Source: Metellina segmentata
Lineage: Eukaryota; Arthropoda; Arachnida; Araneae; Tetragnathidae
Assembly (NCBI GenBank): GCA_947359465.1
Contig: OX375882.1
Location: 49,729,509 to 49,793,508 of the forward strand
Length of the DNA: 64,000 nucleotides
Direction: 5' to 3'
Positions within the stretch are counted from its first letter, which is position 1; each line of letters begins with the position of its first letter. The translations under genes and the position numbers were made by a program. The notes beneath the pieces are model-generated. The model searched no databases, was not told where the DNA came from, and saw only the letters and a list, made by a program, of their open reading frames with translations. Positions 24,691-36,385 of the stretch are shown in pieces.

Positions 24691-25129
24691 CTCAGTTGCT
24701 CAATTTCAAAATTCTAAATCGTGTTAAGAACGAGAAATACTTGTTCTGGCGTTGTCAGCTATTAAGTAGAAACAATTTCACGTTTGTTAACAGTGGGTTT
24801 TTCGGTTGCGCTTTTCGCATTAAATGTACTCATTTCTTGACAAAGTCTAAGTTCAATTCCAAATCAAATATTTTAAATCTCCTATAATGAATAAAATAAT
24901 CCGGCATTATATTTTTAATGTGAAAAAAAAAGTGAAAACTAGATTCAAACATAAGTATTAGAATTAAAATTCTAATTCTTATAAAATTCTGTAAATTTTT
25001 TTTTTGAAAAAAATTGTTTATCCACAAATACTGGTAAAACAAATTGAGTTTCAACCATAATCGTAACAACACTCAATGTTAGTTCTATGAGGATTTCGAA
25101 TTGTTTTTAGCTCTCTCTCTCTTCACATT

Positions 25130-25290
25130 CAGGACCAATTAAACGAGAGTTAATATAAAGCCTACGTCACCCGCAGAGTTCTAAAGAATAGTTCTACAAA
25201 ATTTGGTGGGGATTGGTCAAATGGTGTAGATTTGTATAGAGTACAGACAGACTCCAACTCCGCTTTATATTTACAGATAAACATTGATAT
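25130..25290 (+). repeat. Possible non-LTR retrotransposon 3' tail
   Basis: The phrase AAATTTGGTGGGGATTGGTC followed by AAATGGTGTAGAT, a short ACAGACAGA run and CCAACTCCGCTTTATAT resembles the 3' ends of RTE-like elements that I have met in invertebrate genomes. That recognition is from memory and not from an alignment. No coding remnant accompanies it. Confidence 0.35.
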
Positions 25291-27729
25291 GCACTAGAAG
25301 AGTTTTATTGAATTTAGAAGAACAGTTCACAAACCCGGAGTGTTAACTTTAGAATAAAATTTTCCGTCCAGAATTCCTGATGTGGGTGTCTAAATGTGTC
25401 TCTAAATTCAACGTTATTGGGAAAATACATAGAATTAATGTCCGATGAATGAAATATCTGAAAGCGAAGAAACAAGCTTAGTGCAAGAGCATGGCGTAGT
25501 TTATGGTAAACATTGACAGAGTAACTAATATATTATTCTTCAAGTCTCTAATGAACATTTGCTAATCTCACGTGAATGTTTCATGTACATCAAAACATCC
25601 AATGCCAGATGTTTGATAAAACGGTTCGATAAAAATGAAAGCCTCTCTTATTGCTTGGAGTCGAGTGCTAACAGAAACGAAAGTCGACAGAGATAAAGAG
25701 ATTTCAGAGATTGGTTATTATCGAGCAATCTATACAAAAGTTTTGCCGTTTGTCAGTTAAGTTGTCCTTCGAACCTTAAAATTATCACAATTTCATTTCT
25801 ACATAGAACTTAGAAATACTTAATGAGAATTATAATGAACAGGAAAAATATATAGAGACATGTATATAGAGCTAAAGGCGTTTCCTTCAATTCAATTTAA
25901 TTTTAACCAGAAATAGACAAACTTAAAACATTTATTAGTTCTGGATAAAAATACAAAGCTTAGTTACCGAAACCAGCAGGGTTATGCAAAGGGAATTTTG
26001 CAAAATTGAATTTATTGTGCAATTTAAGATACATTGAAAACTAATTATTTTGCTTTTCACAAACATAATATTTCATTATACTACTTATAAAGTATGATAA
26101 GTTATGTTGCGCATTATGTGAATTACTCATAACTATAACGAAGTATCTTAAGTAAAAATAAAAGTTGCTTAAATACAAATAAATTGTCAAAAATAAAATA
26201 TTTAAAAATAAATATTTTTAGTTTTTTCTGTACTTTTGTGGGGTAGGGCGCAAGATATTATGTACAAGTTATCCCTCTTCCCTCAAAAAATCATCATTTG
26301 AAGGCCAAAAGATAAACTACAGCAAAATAACATGATATAAAACTAACTTTTCCAGCAAGACATCAGTGACAGTGACACAAGGTCAAAATAAAGCAGAATG
26401 ACTTTTGCCAAACCGATGAAAAGAAATACAACACAAAACAAAAACTCAAAATAAAAAATCTGAGAAAATAAACATTTTACTAGGATGTGTGATAAGACAT
26501 AATTTTGAACATTAATTTATTTTAATTTTATTTACTATTTTTCGTAGATTAATTATTACCAGAGAAGTCGGAGAATAAAAAGAATATTATATAAGATTTG
26601 AAAATAGGTAAAGAAAAGTGTTTGGAGACTGGAAAACTTTAGTAGAGGAAAATGGAAAAAGAAACTAATAAAAAAAACCTCATCTGATCAAATTGGCTTT
26701 ACCACGTGTTCAAATGAGACCTTGTTGATTTGGTTTTCCCTGCCTTAGTTTTATTCTAACAGCATCGATATCGCTCTAAAAAATCCTGTATTTATTATTA
26801 AGCCAGAAAAGTAAAAATCAAAATTACTCAAATTTAAATTACAATATTGGGAAGTAGTTAACATTTTATATAGATATTAACTATTTTGGGAAACTTCAGA
26901 AAACCATTATTCTGAAGCGTGGTTTATAGTATCTCTGAAGTTCTTTAATACAAGTTTTTTAATCACTTCTAAAATGGGGGACTAATTTTGTATATTTGGC
27001 TAAATTCCAATAACTAAGTTAATTTGTTTTTCAATATGTAAGTCATGAAAGTTGATGGAGAGAGGCAAATGTTTGTTTTTTAAATGTTAATTCAATAGGA
27101 AAATTTTTCTAAATTTGGTGAAATCAGTGAAAGCAAAAATAATGAGGTGATCAAAATAATGAAAGGAAATAATAAATACAGTATTATATGCTGTTTATAA
27201 AAAAATGAAGGTAGAGGTTTGTTAAAATGTGGGAAAAGAAGAACCATATGGATTCCCCTGTGTTTGTAGAAATTGATGTAAACCATTTAAGATATAGTTA
27301 TTTAGACCACTAAGATTGCTTATATTAGAATTCTGTAAAAATATCAACAGGGAGAGGAAGTATAGAATACTTTATATTAATCTGTATTAATTTCCTTTTC
27401 GAAGTTACCTCACAACTTTCTTAATACTAAATGGCTAGCATAACTTATTTCTTGAGTCTCAAAGTGATTTCCATTAAAGTTTGTTGCTGTCGTTTCGTTA
27501 TATTTCTTTCGTAAAATTATAAAACAACAATGGAAAATAAGCCTATTCTTACTTTTCCAAGGGAAGTAAATTGGTAGTCGTTTGAAAGAGAAATAATTGG
27601 CTACAAAAAATTGAAATCACTCTCAAATACTATCGTTTATTAATATTTTACCCATTACAAATGCATAAAAGGCATCGAATGTAAATAATCATTGATAAAA
27701 AGTTGTGTTTCAAATTTAATTATCTGAAT
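25291..27729. other. AT-rich non-coding sequence
   Basis: I see no coding region, RNA gene or transposon signature in this stretch. Confidence 0.6.
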
Positions 27730-27870
27730 TTGCCGTCTCTACCACTGAGTGGCGCTATATCTGTTCTGCTTCGTGATGAGTTCCAAGTTGAACTTTGGCA
27801 CATCTTGTTCGCTTTTGGACCTTGCGCCAGCCATAAAACCCCACAATCCAATCCAAGTTGAACTTAGTTT
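27730..27870 (+). repeat. Possible decayed SINE of a second family
   Basis: The stretch ending in GGACCTTGCGCCAGCCATAA followed by AACCCCACAATCCAATC resembles the ends of the repeats at 49078-49205 and 53374-53565, which also end in CTTGTGCCATAA followed by an AC-rich word. The 5' part is not recognisable. Confidence 0.3.
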
Positions 27871-28250
27871 GATAATTGAATAAGTTGCAAGGAATTGGTC
27901 AAATATATTTTACTTAAAACCTGCTATCCACACGTTTTCCGTAATAAACTAAATTTAATTACGATAGTTATGACATCGCGTTGCCTCCACGTCAAAGGCA
28001 CCAATTTGCATTATGGCGATTTTCCCCTAACTGCATTTATCCAGTCACCATTTCATGTTTTATGCAATGACAAAGCCACGAATCTACCTGATTCTTTATA
28101 GAAATGCAATTTTTATAACAAAACAACCTTTGAGTCGTAACTCGATTTTTCTCGAAGCATCAAAACTTTTCACGCGTTTTGTAGAAACGTCAACATTGCA
28201 GATTGGTACCTTTGCGTGTTGGCAACAATATTATCGATTCTTGCACGTAT

Positions 28251-28832
28251 AATATACACCACCCTACATTAATGGACCGGACATCAAGATGTGATGGTAT
28301 AAGGGAAATAATACACACTTTAATAGGGGACTGTCCCCCACGTGCTGCAATTACACAAGCAACCCTTCTGGGCATGTTTTCAACAATATTTTGATGCACA
28401 GCTATGGGTATTTGTGTCCATTCCTGCTGCAAGAATGTCGCTAACTCAGCTGTAGATTTCGGACGTGGTTCCCTGGTCCGTAAGCGTCGCTCTAACTCGT
28501 CCTACTAATGTTCTATGGGGTTTAGGTCGGAACTATGAGCAGGCCAGGGAAGACGTTTTACATCCATATTTCGATACCACTGCTTGACAGAGGCTGCAGC
28601 ATGACATGGACCGTTGTCTTCCTGGAAGTAACATTCGTCCATTCCATAAAATTGCCAGATCGTAGGAAGAACCTGATTGTCCAAAATGTTTATGTATGCG
28701 TTCAATTGACCCGGTACAACATAACATGCAAAGGTCCTTAGCCATACCACGAAAAACACCCCCAAACAAGTAGTCGGATTTTATGCAAATCCGCTGGCGT
28801 CCGGTCCATTATTGTAGGGTAGTGTAAATATA
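28251..28832 (-). mobile_element. Deleted Tc1-like DNA transposon
   Basis: About 30-bp inverted ends carry ACACCACCCTACATTAATGG with GACCGGAC on the left and the matching inverse at 28795-28832. TA dinucleotides flank the element, as in Tc1/mariner insertion. At about 580 bp it is far shorter than a full element (about 1.3-1.6 kb), and the N-terminal half of the transposase gene has been lost. The left end overlaps or abuts the last transposase codons. Confidence 0.85.
28290..28815 (-). pseudogene. Tc1-like transposase, C-terminal half, broken
   Basis: The minus-strand frame at 28765-28505 carries the second catalytic Asp in FQEDNGPCH and the third residue in SDLNPIEH, with 34 residues between them by my count (the DD34E class). 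The LW that usually follows PIEH is replaced by two consecutive TAG codons (28505 region). Beyond them the same frame reads on through DELERRLRTREPRPKS and LQQEW to MPRRV and a final GGQS. The DNA-binding domain and first catalytic Asp are absent. It cannot make an active transposase. Confidence 0.85.
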
Positions 28833-28959
28833 GTTCTTAGAATTTCAAGTATTCTTGAACAAACAAAAAATAAAGGGATCCAAAACGTTTGCTCTGCCAT
28901 ATCACACAACTTTCTTATTGAATCATTCTTCTCTTAAAAAAAAAGCCTTTGTTTAAGCG
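28833..28959. other. Short AT-rich spacer
   Basis: No feature is recognised between the Tc1 remnant and the GC-rich island that follows. Confidence 0.5.
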
Positions 28960-29500
28960 AGTAAAAATCCTGTGGCTGCAGGGAGCGCGGGCGGCCGCAG
29001 AAAAGCCTGCTCCTGTAATCGAATGAGCCAGGGTGCAGATGCTCCTGCAGACAGATTTTAGTAAACACAATTCCCCATCTCACGGAGCCGGGGTGGTCTC
29101 CGACTCTTCTTTTTACGCGGAAGAAAGAGACGACCTTCCCTCTGACCCCTCTCTCTTTCGGATGAAAAAAAGAAAGAGTTGCTCTGTAACCGCTCGCTCT
29201 GGTGAGGCTTCGGGTACCGATTGTTACGACGGTACGGTATCGGCTTTTCGGGGAGTTCACGACAGGCGGAGTACCGAGTACGCAATGAGTATAACAGTAC
29301 AAAGATACAAAAATTTCCCGGTACCTTTATTCCGATACCAGTTCGATCGACTTGATACATTATGTGTGCATGTTCGAACGGCCTTGGGCTTGTTCATGAT
29401 GGAACGTTTTCAAGGTTTCTTGTTCCAGACAGGAAATTGGCGAATACAATGGAACCTCATGACCTTAGAATCAAAAGTTTCTAACTTAGAATAGAAGCAT
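28960..29500. other. GC-rich island with open frames on both strands
   Basis: CpG dinucleotides and a GCGGCCGC site near 28991 stand out from the AT-rich surroundings. A plus-strand frame stays open for 153 codons (29033-29494) and minus-strand frames for 122 and 100. None shows a domain, and coding bias is not convincing. A run of GGTACCG/CGGTAC variants at 29210-29340 suggests a repeat. It may be a non-coding exon, a promoter or an unclassified repeat. Confidence 0.35.
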
Positions 29501-30365
29501 GAGAATAAAGTGGACATGCATTACGACTCCTCTGCATTAGACGACTGCATACCATGTGTGATTGTATAAAATTTGATTTGGTTTCTCATTGATTGAAGGG
29601 AGCTGAAAGGGAATATTTTTGACCATTCGGCTGTCACTAATCTTGACCCATTCTGCTGTTTGCACATATTGTTTGGTCTTTGTATATTGTGACAGTATAG
29701 TATCACAATGACTTCCAAACCAAGTCATCAACGGGACTCTGCAGATGCTACAAAAAGACCGCTTTTTATCCCTCAGCTGTAACCTCTTTTAGCAAATATT
29801 TGATTCACGAATTTATAGAATCCTGATAAAGGATCATAATTTATACTTTGAGTATGTAGTGACTTACATCTTACATGTATGAGCAGTCAGTTAACTTCCC
29901 TACATTTAGGTTCATTTTGCGCTTGTTCAGAACGTCCCCCCACCTTTAACCTTAGACACAACACCAATTTTCGTCTGGCATTCATTTTCAAAAGGCTAGG
30001 TAATGACATCAACTAGCTAGTTTTCAATAATCACGTTTACAACACAGTCTAAATAACCATGCAGGCATTTGAAATTATAAAAAATACTGTTCAAACGTAC
30101 AATCAGGTCTTAGACGCTATATAAATTGACTATAAAAGCAATGCATAAATGCATTTTTTAATTTACTGGCTACTTGGATAATTACCAGACGTTGCTTGGG
30201 TTCAGTTGGTTGAAAAAGTAATTAGACTAATCAGTTTTTTCTACGTAGTAGAATAAAAATACAATTTAACTGTACAAAAAATAATTTTATAAATACCTTT
30301 TTGCATTTGATGGGTTTTACTATGGGAGTAAATACGCTTTATCCGTACATTTAATCCATAGTGGT
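29501..30365. other. Non-coding sequence
   Basis: No gene or element recognised. Confidence 0.55.
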
Positions 30366-30855
30366 GATTATGAATGCCCCATAAGTTTATTTCTAGAAAA
30401 AGTGACGCACTCAGTTCTCCTTTCTGTATATTTTGACTTTTGGAACTCGTAGCAGGGATGTGATATTTTCGAATTTCACTACCATTATAAGAGGATGACA
30501 AACTAAATTATACGATATTCATGATTAATTTCTTTTGAAGCCAATATATTTTTCTTCGAAATTCCATTCACGCGAAATAAAGGAGCTTGTTTAAAAATCA
30601 CATCTTTAATCAGACAAAGTAAAGGTAACCAATTACAGGTTTTCCGGAAGATTGATTTCACAGTGCTCTTAAAAAAGAAAATCCCTGTTTTCAACGAATG
30701 TTTCACAGATTATTAAGTTGCATAACATCTTCAACTGGCAAAGTGAGCAACCTCTACCTTCTATCAGTTAAGATAAAACATTTTCGATTCTCAAAGGCCT
30801 CCTTAGTTCGAAAATTTTCTAACCGTGATATTCGATCGTCAAAGTTTTATTTTAA
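30366..30855 (+). repeat. Dispersed repeat, copy 2
   Basis: This is the second copy of the segment at 23060-23575, in the same orientation about 7.3 kb away, slightly shorter through small deletions. The order of shared words is preserved along its length. Confidence 0.85.
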
Positions 30856-30934
30856 ATCCGTTAAATATATATATGCGCATGTTAATTATCTGTTTACAAG
30901 GATACGATAGTTTCTCTCTATTTCAAAATCTATA

Positions 30935-31112
30935 CTGAACATTGACCTTTTCGGCCATTGGCACTACCACGGGTAAACCAATAGCTATTCGTGAAGGAGC
31001 ACCCAATATGCTGTCTTTTCTCTCGAGAGGGATAATCATCAACATTGATATGTTAACAAACCGGGATTCAAATCCGGGACCTACTGGGTTGCAAACAAAC
31101 GCTATGACCACT
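30935..31112 (-). repeat. SINE-like element with tRNA-like head
   Basis: On the minus strand the head at 31112-31045 runs GTGGTCATAGCG...CAACCCAGTAGG...CGGATTTGAATCCCGG. It keeps a B box (GGATTTGAATCCC) and a likely T-stem pairing (CCCGG/CCGGG). The body that follows differs from the main SINE family. A tRNA pseudogene is the alternative; the length after the head favours a SINE. Confidence 0.55.
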
Positions 31113-34100
31113 TTATTAGTTAGGTCTCAGAAACGAAACCCCATAGTCAGACGATGGATTGAGTATATATGTTCTCCATTCCATACCAAAGATCTTAATA
31201 CGCTTCGAACTCTTCGTTACACTTAAGTAAGTATCATGTTTTTGAACATCTTTTGCAGCAGGGCAGCGAAATTTGTCCGTTCATGAACCTTGCATCGGAA
31301 ATAAACTCAAATCCAATCCAATCTCATAGTCAAAGTCAAAAGGAATACTTAAATGTTCAATAAAGAGAGATATGTTATTTGATGATTTTCGTTTCACGGT
31401 CATTTTTGCAACAAAAGGGCATGTTTCCGGTATTGTACAAACTGCAGAAGCTTCACATTTGTTTCGAAAATATAAATTCAAAGAACTTTTTCAATTTGAT
31501 GCTTTTGATTAATTTAGAGAAAGCGAATTAGTTTATAATTTTACAAATGGTATCGACATTACCTTTATGACTTTACACGTAAGATATGCAATACTATATT
31601 GATAGGCAGTTATTTTAATTAACATTGCAGCACTGAAGCAACACAACGGCAATAATTTATTGGAATAGAAACTGCATGATTTCTAGGAATAACAATTGGA
31701 TGATCATGCTTTTTGAAACTACTTCATCTAACATTTGTCTCAAAAATAACTTTTATTCAACTTTTTACACCTGAAAAGGTGTAAAATTATCTTAACACGT
31801 GCAATTGTCAGGCAATCGGAGAAATCTGAATTGAATTGAATATTCTGGGTTGATGATGATATTCCATTAGTCAATAATATTCCATGAAATATTAGGGAAA
31901 ATCATTTTAATTTTGTCATTTAAACAAAAAATATATATTTGTATCCAAGAGAAGTACTAAAGCAACCTTTTCATTTATTCTGATTTAAAAAAAAACCTCG
32001 ATCTAATTTTGGAGACTGCTTCGTGCGTTCAGAAGAGTTCAAAGTACGAAGCACTCGGCAATGTTTTGATCTATTTCTTGATTATGACGTCATTTATCAC
32101 GAAATATCTAGATTAAGATCTCGAATAAGCACACATAAACATTTTTGTCTTGTCTCCTATGAGATGGGTTGCAGAAAAATTCTTTTCGAGAATCACCTTA
32201 GAGTTCTTTGCGAACGACTATGTGTTAGAGAACTTCAGCTGATGATTTCATACTTTAGTCAGTGCTCTTTTTGAATGAACTTCAAAAAACTAAAAACGTT
32301 TGTAAAAGTAGAAAATTCGTTTAAAGGGAATGAAGATTCGTTGTATGACATTTGGACGAGGCTTAGTGAAACTTCGAAAAAATTAGAGGAACTTAAAGCG
32401 AGTGTAGATTGTGTTAAGATTTGGAAAGTATTAAGCATATTCTCTGATGACAGTTGAAATTTAACACATAAGTGTATAAATATGTTTTTCCTGTTCCAGT
32501 GCTTTTTTCATCGGCGATTTCTATCTTCCTGCACTTTTACTAAAGATACACATAACGCAATAAGAAATGGCACATTCAGTTTCCTTTCCACTTCACTGTT
32601 GCAAATTAGATTTGAGAAGTTAACATATTCTACGTTAATAATGTATTCATATCTGTGAAATTATACTCGAGTTAAAAGTTCTTATTTCTTTTTTAAATTC
32701 ATGAGTTTCTAACTAAGAGAAATTTTTCGAATAAACTCAATAAAAACTATAATTTATGTTACTAGTAAGTAATAAATGTCTAAGCCCCCGTAACTGACGA
32801 AGACTAATGACGTCTGTGGAATTCCCAAATATTTATCGCCTCCTGAACAAAAAAGACAAAAAATTTTCTTTAAGTTAACAGAGCTGTTAAGTTCCGACGT
32901 TTTCTTCATCTCAGTCTATAGTGTGTGTGGCGATGCGTCTATATAAGCCCTGAAGCTAGTCATCTCTTGTTGAAATATCGATTATTTCAATCAAGGAAAC
33001 GTAATGATAAAAAAAATTTGACGCACATTATAGCGAGGTATCACCTTTGATGTAGAATGTTCTTCCGCTCTGAATACGTTTGTCAGAACTTCTATAAATG
33101 CATTTAGCCACCGAACCACACGAACAGATCCATTCCAGAATTTGATAATCGCATCCCCAGTTACAAATGTTACTCTAAATTACTCTACCTATTCAAAATA
33201 AGACTCACCCTCATAAACACATCTACCTTTAGGAGTGTACAAGCTCCACAGAACAAATATACTCCAGGGATCTTTACTTTTCGCATAGGGTTGGGCTTCC
33301 TTTCCATTCCCCTCAAGCAAATTAGATTTTAGAAGTTAATAATGTTTCTGAAATAAGATTAAAGAACAAGTGTGTTTTTTATCTGCTTTCACCCCACTGC
33401 TTTGCCCTTTCCTCCCCCTTCACTACCAAAAGTTGCCTGTCTTGTTTTTGATGCTGCTTGGCCAAGTGCAGACCTTGTCCCCCCCCCCCCTAAAAAATCC
33501 CCAACGTAATAGGACCCGAAAATAAGCACAATTGAAAAGAAAACTGTGAATTTCAATACAGTAAATAACCCTTCAAGATAGCTTCAACGAAATACTATAT
33601 TTTACCTATTTTCTAACTGCATTTGTGATGTCTTTTTTTCTAGCTTTAAGCATATTTATTTTCTATGTTGTTGGGCATTTTTCTGTGAAGAAACAACAAT
33701 TGAATAAATAAGAAACTGCTCGACGAAAAAAAAAATCTAAACACAAACAAACCACACAATCCATTTGCTTTTTTCAACCTCGATGATATTGATAAACCAC
33801 CCACGTCCACTGTTAGAGCTTATCCAACCTACCGCATCCAGTGGCGAAGTGTCTCCCGCTAGACAGGCATTCGAAAGGTAACGGCGTTTAATGGTACCCC
33901 CCCCCCCCACCCGAGTAGTTTCCTTTCTCAATTAAATGCACTTCTCTCACCCCCATCCACTTCCCAACGAAGATGAATGTAGATTGAGAAGTGATAAACG
34001 GAAAATTGGTTAGAACTTCTGAAAGGTCGTATTAAGCTTTCACAACTAGTCGTCTGTATCGGACGACCTTCACCCCTCTTGGCGTGGAGATAAATGCGTC

Positions 34101-35025
34101 GTCAGCTACGAGAGAAATAAAAAGCCATAACGAAGAAGAAAGGATACTCATGCTACCATATTGTTCAATCTCTTGTTGCAAATGAGTCGGTGGAGTCCGA
34201 TACGGCTTTGAGAGGCCGAAGGCTAACGAGAAAGACTTTGTGGCTGGTAGGAGGTGTTTTGATCAGATAGCGTTGAAGTGGAGAAATTTGAGTAAAAGTG
34301 TGCTGCCTCAAGTACGATGCCCGTTGATTGAAACAAAACCACCGTGTTTCCAGTTCAGATGTTCCGTAGATCTTCGATTTGTTTTGACCGCAGCTTCTGG
34401 GCTGAATGTTGTTTTATCACTAAATGCTCCGACTGTGTTGAATACTACAGACGCTTCACTGAAGACATATTATTTTAAAACTAATCTAATATGCATCATT
34501 GGTTTATAAGTGAAACAAACTCAAAATTTTGAGTATTTTACTTTTTCTAGACAAGAACGTGGGGATCTCTAGACTGGTGAAGTATGTGTCCACTGAGTCA
34601 CTTTTTCTTTGAATGAAGATTAGATTTCTGCCAGAGAAATATACTTAGAAAGTAGAAAACGTGTCGTCTTCGATTCCTCAGAATTACGTTTTTGACTTTG
34701 TGTGCATCAGTTGTAAGCTCTTGTTTCGTAACTACTTGGAAAAGCTTTAATGGAGCAGTAGACTTTCAAAATCACTGACATCGATTGAAACATTGATTTT
34801 TTATTTTTAGTATGAAAAATAAATTCATTTCAAATTTTGTGGATAGCAGGATGAGTTTTTCAATAAGGATCATTTAAAAATATACAGCAACATCAAAGAT
34901 AAGTATAGCAAGTCTACAATAACGCGTTTTTTCTCATATTCAGATTTTTTTATTCTTCTGTTTTTGAAATGTCACCTGCGTATCTGATTTGAATTAATAC
35001 ACTTGGATAATTCTTGAAACATGTA
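31113..35025. other. Non-coding sequence
   Basis: No gene recognised. Frames at 32023-32274 and 32275-32457 are open but without domains. C-runs of ten or more lie at about 33480 and 33900. GC rises modestly at 33760-34480, where an 89-codon frame (34240-34509) shows no family signature. Confidence 0.5.
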
Positions 35026-35033
35026 TATTAGTA

Positions 35034-35186
35034 CAGGGCTCGAAATACCCGGGTGCACAGGTGCACTGTGCACATGAAAATATAACTGTGCGCCTAATTT
35101 TTCCCCACTGTACATAACTGCGCACCTAATTTAAAAACTTAGGTGCACGTTGTGCACCTGTATTAAAAAACCTATTTCGAGGCCTG
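35034..35186. mobile_element. Small hAT MITE
   Basis: The left end CAGGGCTCGAAATA and the inverse right end (CAGGCCTCGAAATA when complemented) bound a 153-bp element. It is flanked by a perfect 8-bp duplication TATTAGTA at 35026-35033 and 35187-35194. Eight-bp duplications and CAG-type ends are hAT hallmarks. The interior is built from repeated GTGCAC/GGTGCAC words in both orientations, so the whole can fold. No coding capacity. Confidence 0.92.
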
Positions 35187-35314
35187 TATTAGTATACATC
35201 AAAGTGGCAAATAAGAAATTATTTCTTTCGCCCAAACGAAATGAACGAAAGAACCATTTGGATTCTGGGTATTTTGTGTAGTTTTTGGAACGAAATTTGA
35301 ATTCAATGATTATA

Positions 35315-36197
35315 CACAGTTCAGTCACATTAATGTAACCACCACCTACTTTCGACGTCAACGTGAAATAACCAATCACAAAAGGCAGGTGGCATCACAT
35401 TGCAGTGGAGTGTATATAAAGGATGTCCTAGGGCATCGGAAAGCATTTCAATCGTTGGCGTAATGAAGAAACGTAGCGATTTATCCGACGTCCAAAAGGG
35501 CATGATTATTGGCTTTCGGGCCAAGGGTGGAAGCATTTCGGAAACGGCTAATTTTGTGAACTGTTCGCGTACCGCCGTGGTAAAAGTATACAGTTCATGG
35601 CAAAATGGCACTATCCAAAATCAGCGGTGTGGCACATGTGGTGCATCACGGGCTATAGATGGCAGAGGCGAACGAAGGCTACGGAGATGCGTTCGGGCGA
35701 ATAGACGTGCAAATGTTGAGCAACTGACCGCCCAGATGAACCAAGGGGCTACCAAGAGTGTATCCTCAACAACGGTTCAGCGAACGTTGCTGCGCAGGGG
35801 CCTCCGCATCAGACTCCTGGTTAATGCACCTATGCTGACTGCTGTTCATCGGCGACGAAGTCTAGAACTTGCACGCCAGTATCGCAACTGGGCGTTCACA
35901 GAGTGGCGACAAGTGGCTTTTTCCGATGAATCCCGTTTTATGCTCCATTGGACAGATGACGTTGGCGTATACGGCGTGAAACGTCTGAAAGTAAACACCC
36001 TGCAAGAATTGCCGGAATGATCCAGGCTGGAGGAGGGAGGTAATCTAGCGCTGCTGGCCACGGCACTGGAGTCGGCATGGCTCAACATCCCATTGAACAT
36101 CTTCAGAAACCTACTTGACTCTTCCTGCACGTTCGCTCTTCCAAAGGTGGTTATTCTGGTTTTTGACAGGTGGTCACATTAATGTAACTGGACTGTG
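35315..36197 (+). mobile_element. Tc1-like DNA transposon, internally deleted
   Basis: Inverted ends CACAGTTCAGTCACATTAAT with GTAACCACC (left) and their counterpart at 36165-36197 are flanked by TA at 35313-35314 and 36198-36199. The element is 883 bp. The transposase frame inside loses its catalytic core, so the element is non-autonomous. Confidence 0.9.
35463..36130 (+). pseudogene. Tc1-like transposase, deleted in the catalytic core
   Basis: The frame is open from 35400 to 36020. The methionine at 35463 is the likely start because MKKRSDLSDVQKGMIIGFRA matches the usual beginning of the N-terminal helix-turn-helix. The N-terminal half, with a paired-like DNA-binding region (residues about 1-110), and the first catalytic Asp in AFSDESRF are present. 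Sequence then jumps to a C-terminal fragment with an IFRNL-type tail in another frame (36050-36130). The second Asp and the Glu are missing. The gene is dead, though the DNA-binding half could in principle be translated. Confidence 0.88.
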
Positions 36198-36327
36198 TAT
36201 TTTCGTGGGTTTTAGATTATCATAAGTACATCTTCCTATGTCTACTTCAGAATAAAACAGTGGAGAAAATAATACAATCATTTGGTCAAAAAAACTTTAA
36301 AAATCCCCACTTATAGTATAACTAAAG

Positions 36328-36385
36328 AGTCGAGATTGATCCCGGACTTTCGTCAATAGCCCCGTTGTGCGACATAGATTAAACT
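36328..36385 (+). repeat. SINE tail fragment
   Basis: GAGATTGATCCCGGACTTTC followed by GTCAATAGCCCCGTTGTG matches the conserved 3' tail of the main SINE family. No head is present. Confidence 0.75.

Noticed and set aside
29033..29494. 153-codon plus-strand open frame
   Set aside because: It overlaps long minus-strand frames and shows no family signature. Part is GGTACCG-rich repeat. Listed only as a GC-rich island.
33479..33492. G-quadruplex-forming tract
   Set aside because: Single homopolymer C runs here and near 33900 and 57897; no set of four separate G or C tracts is present.
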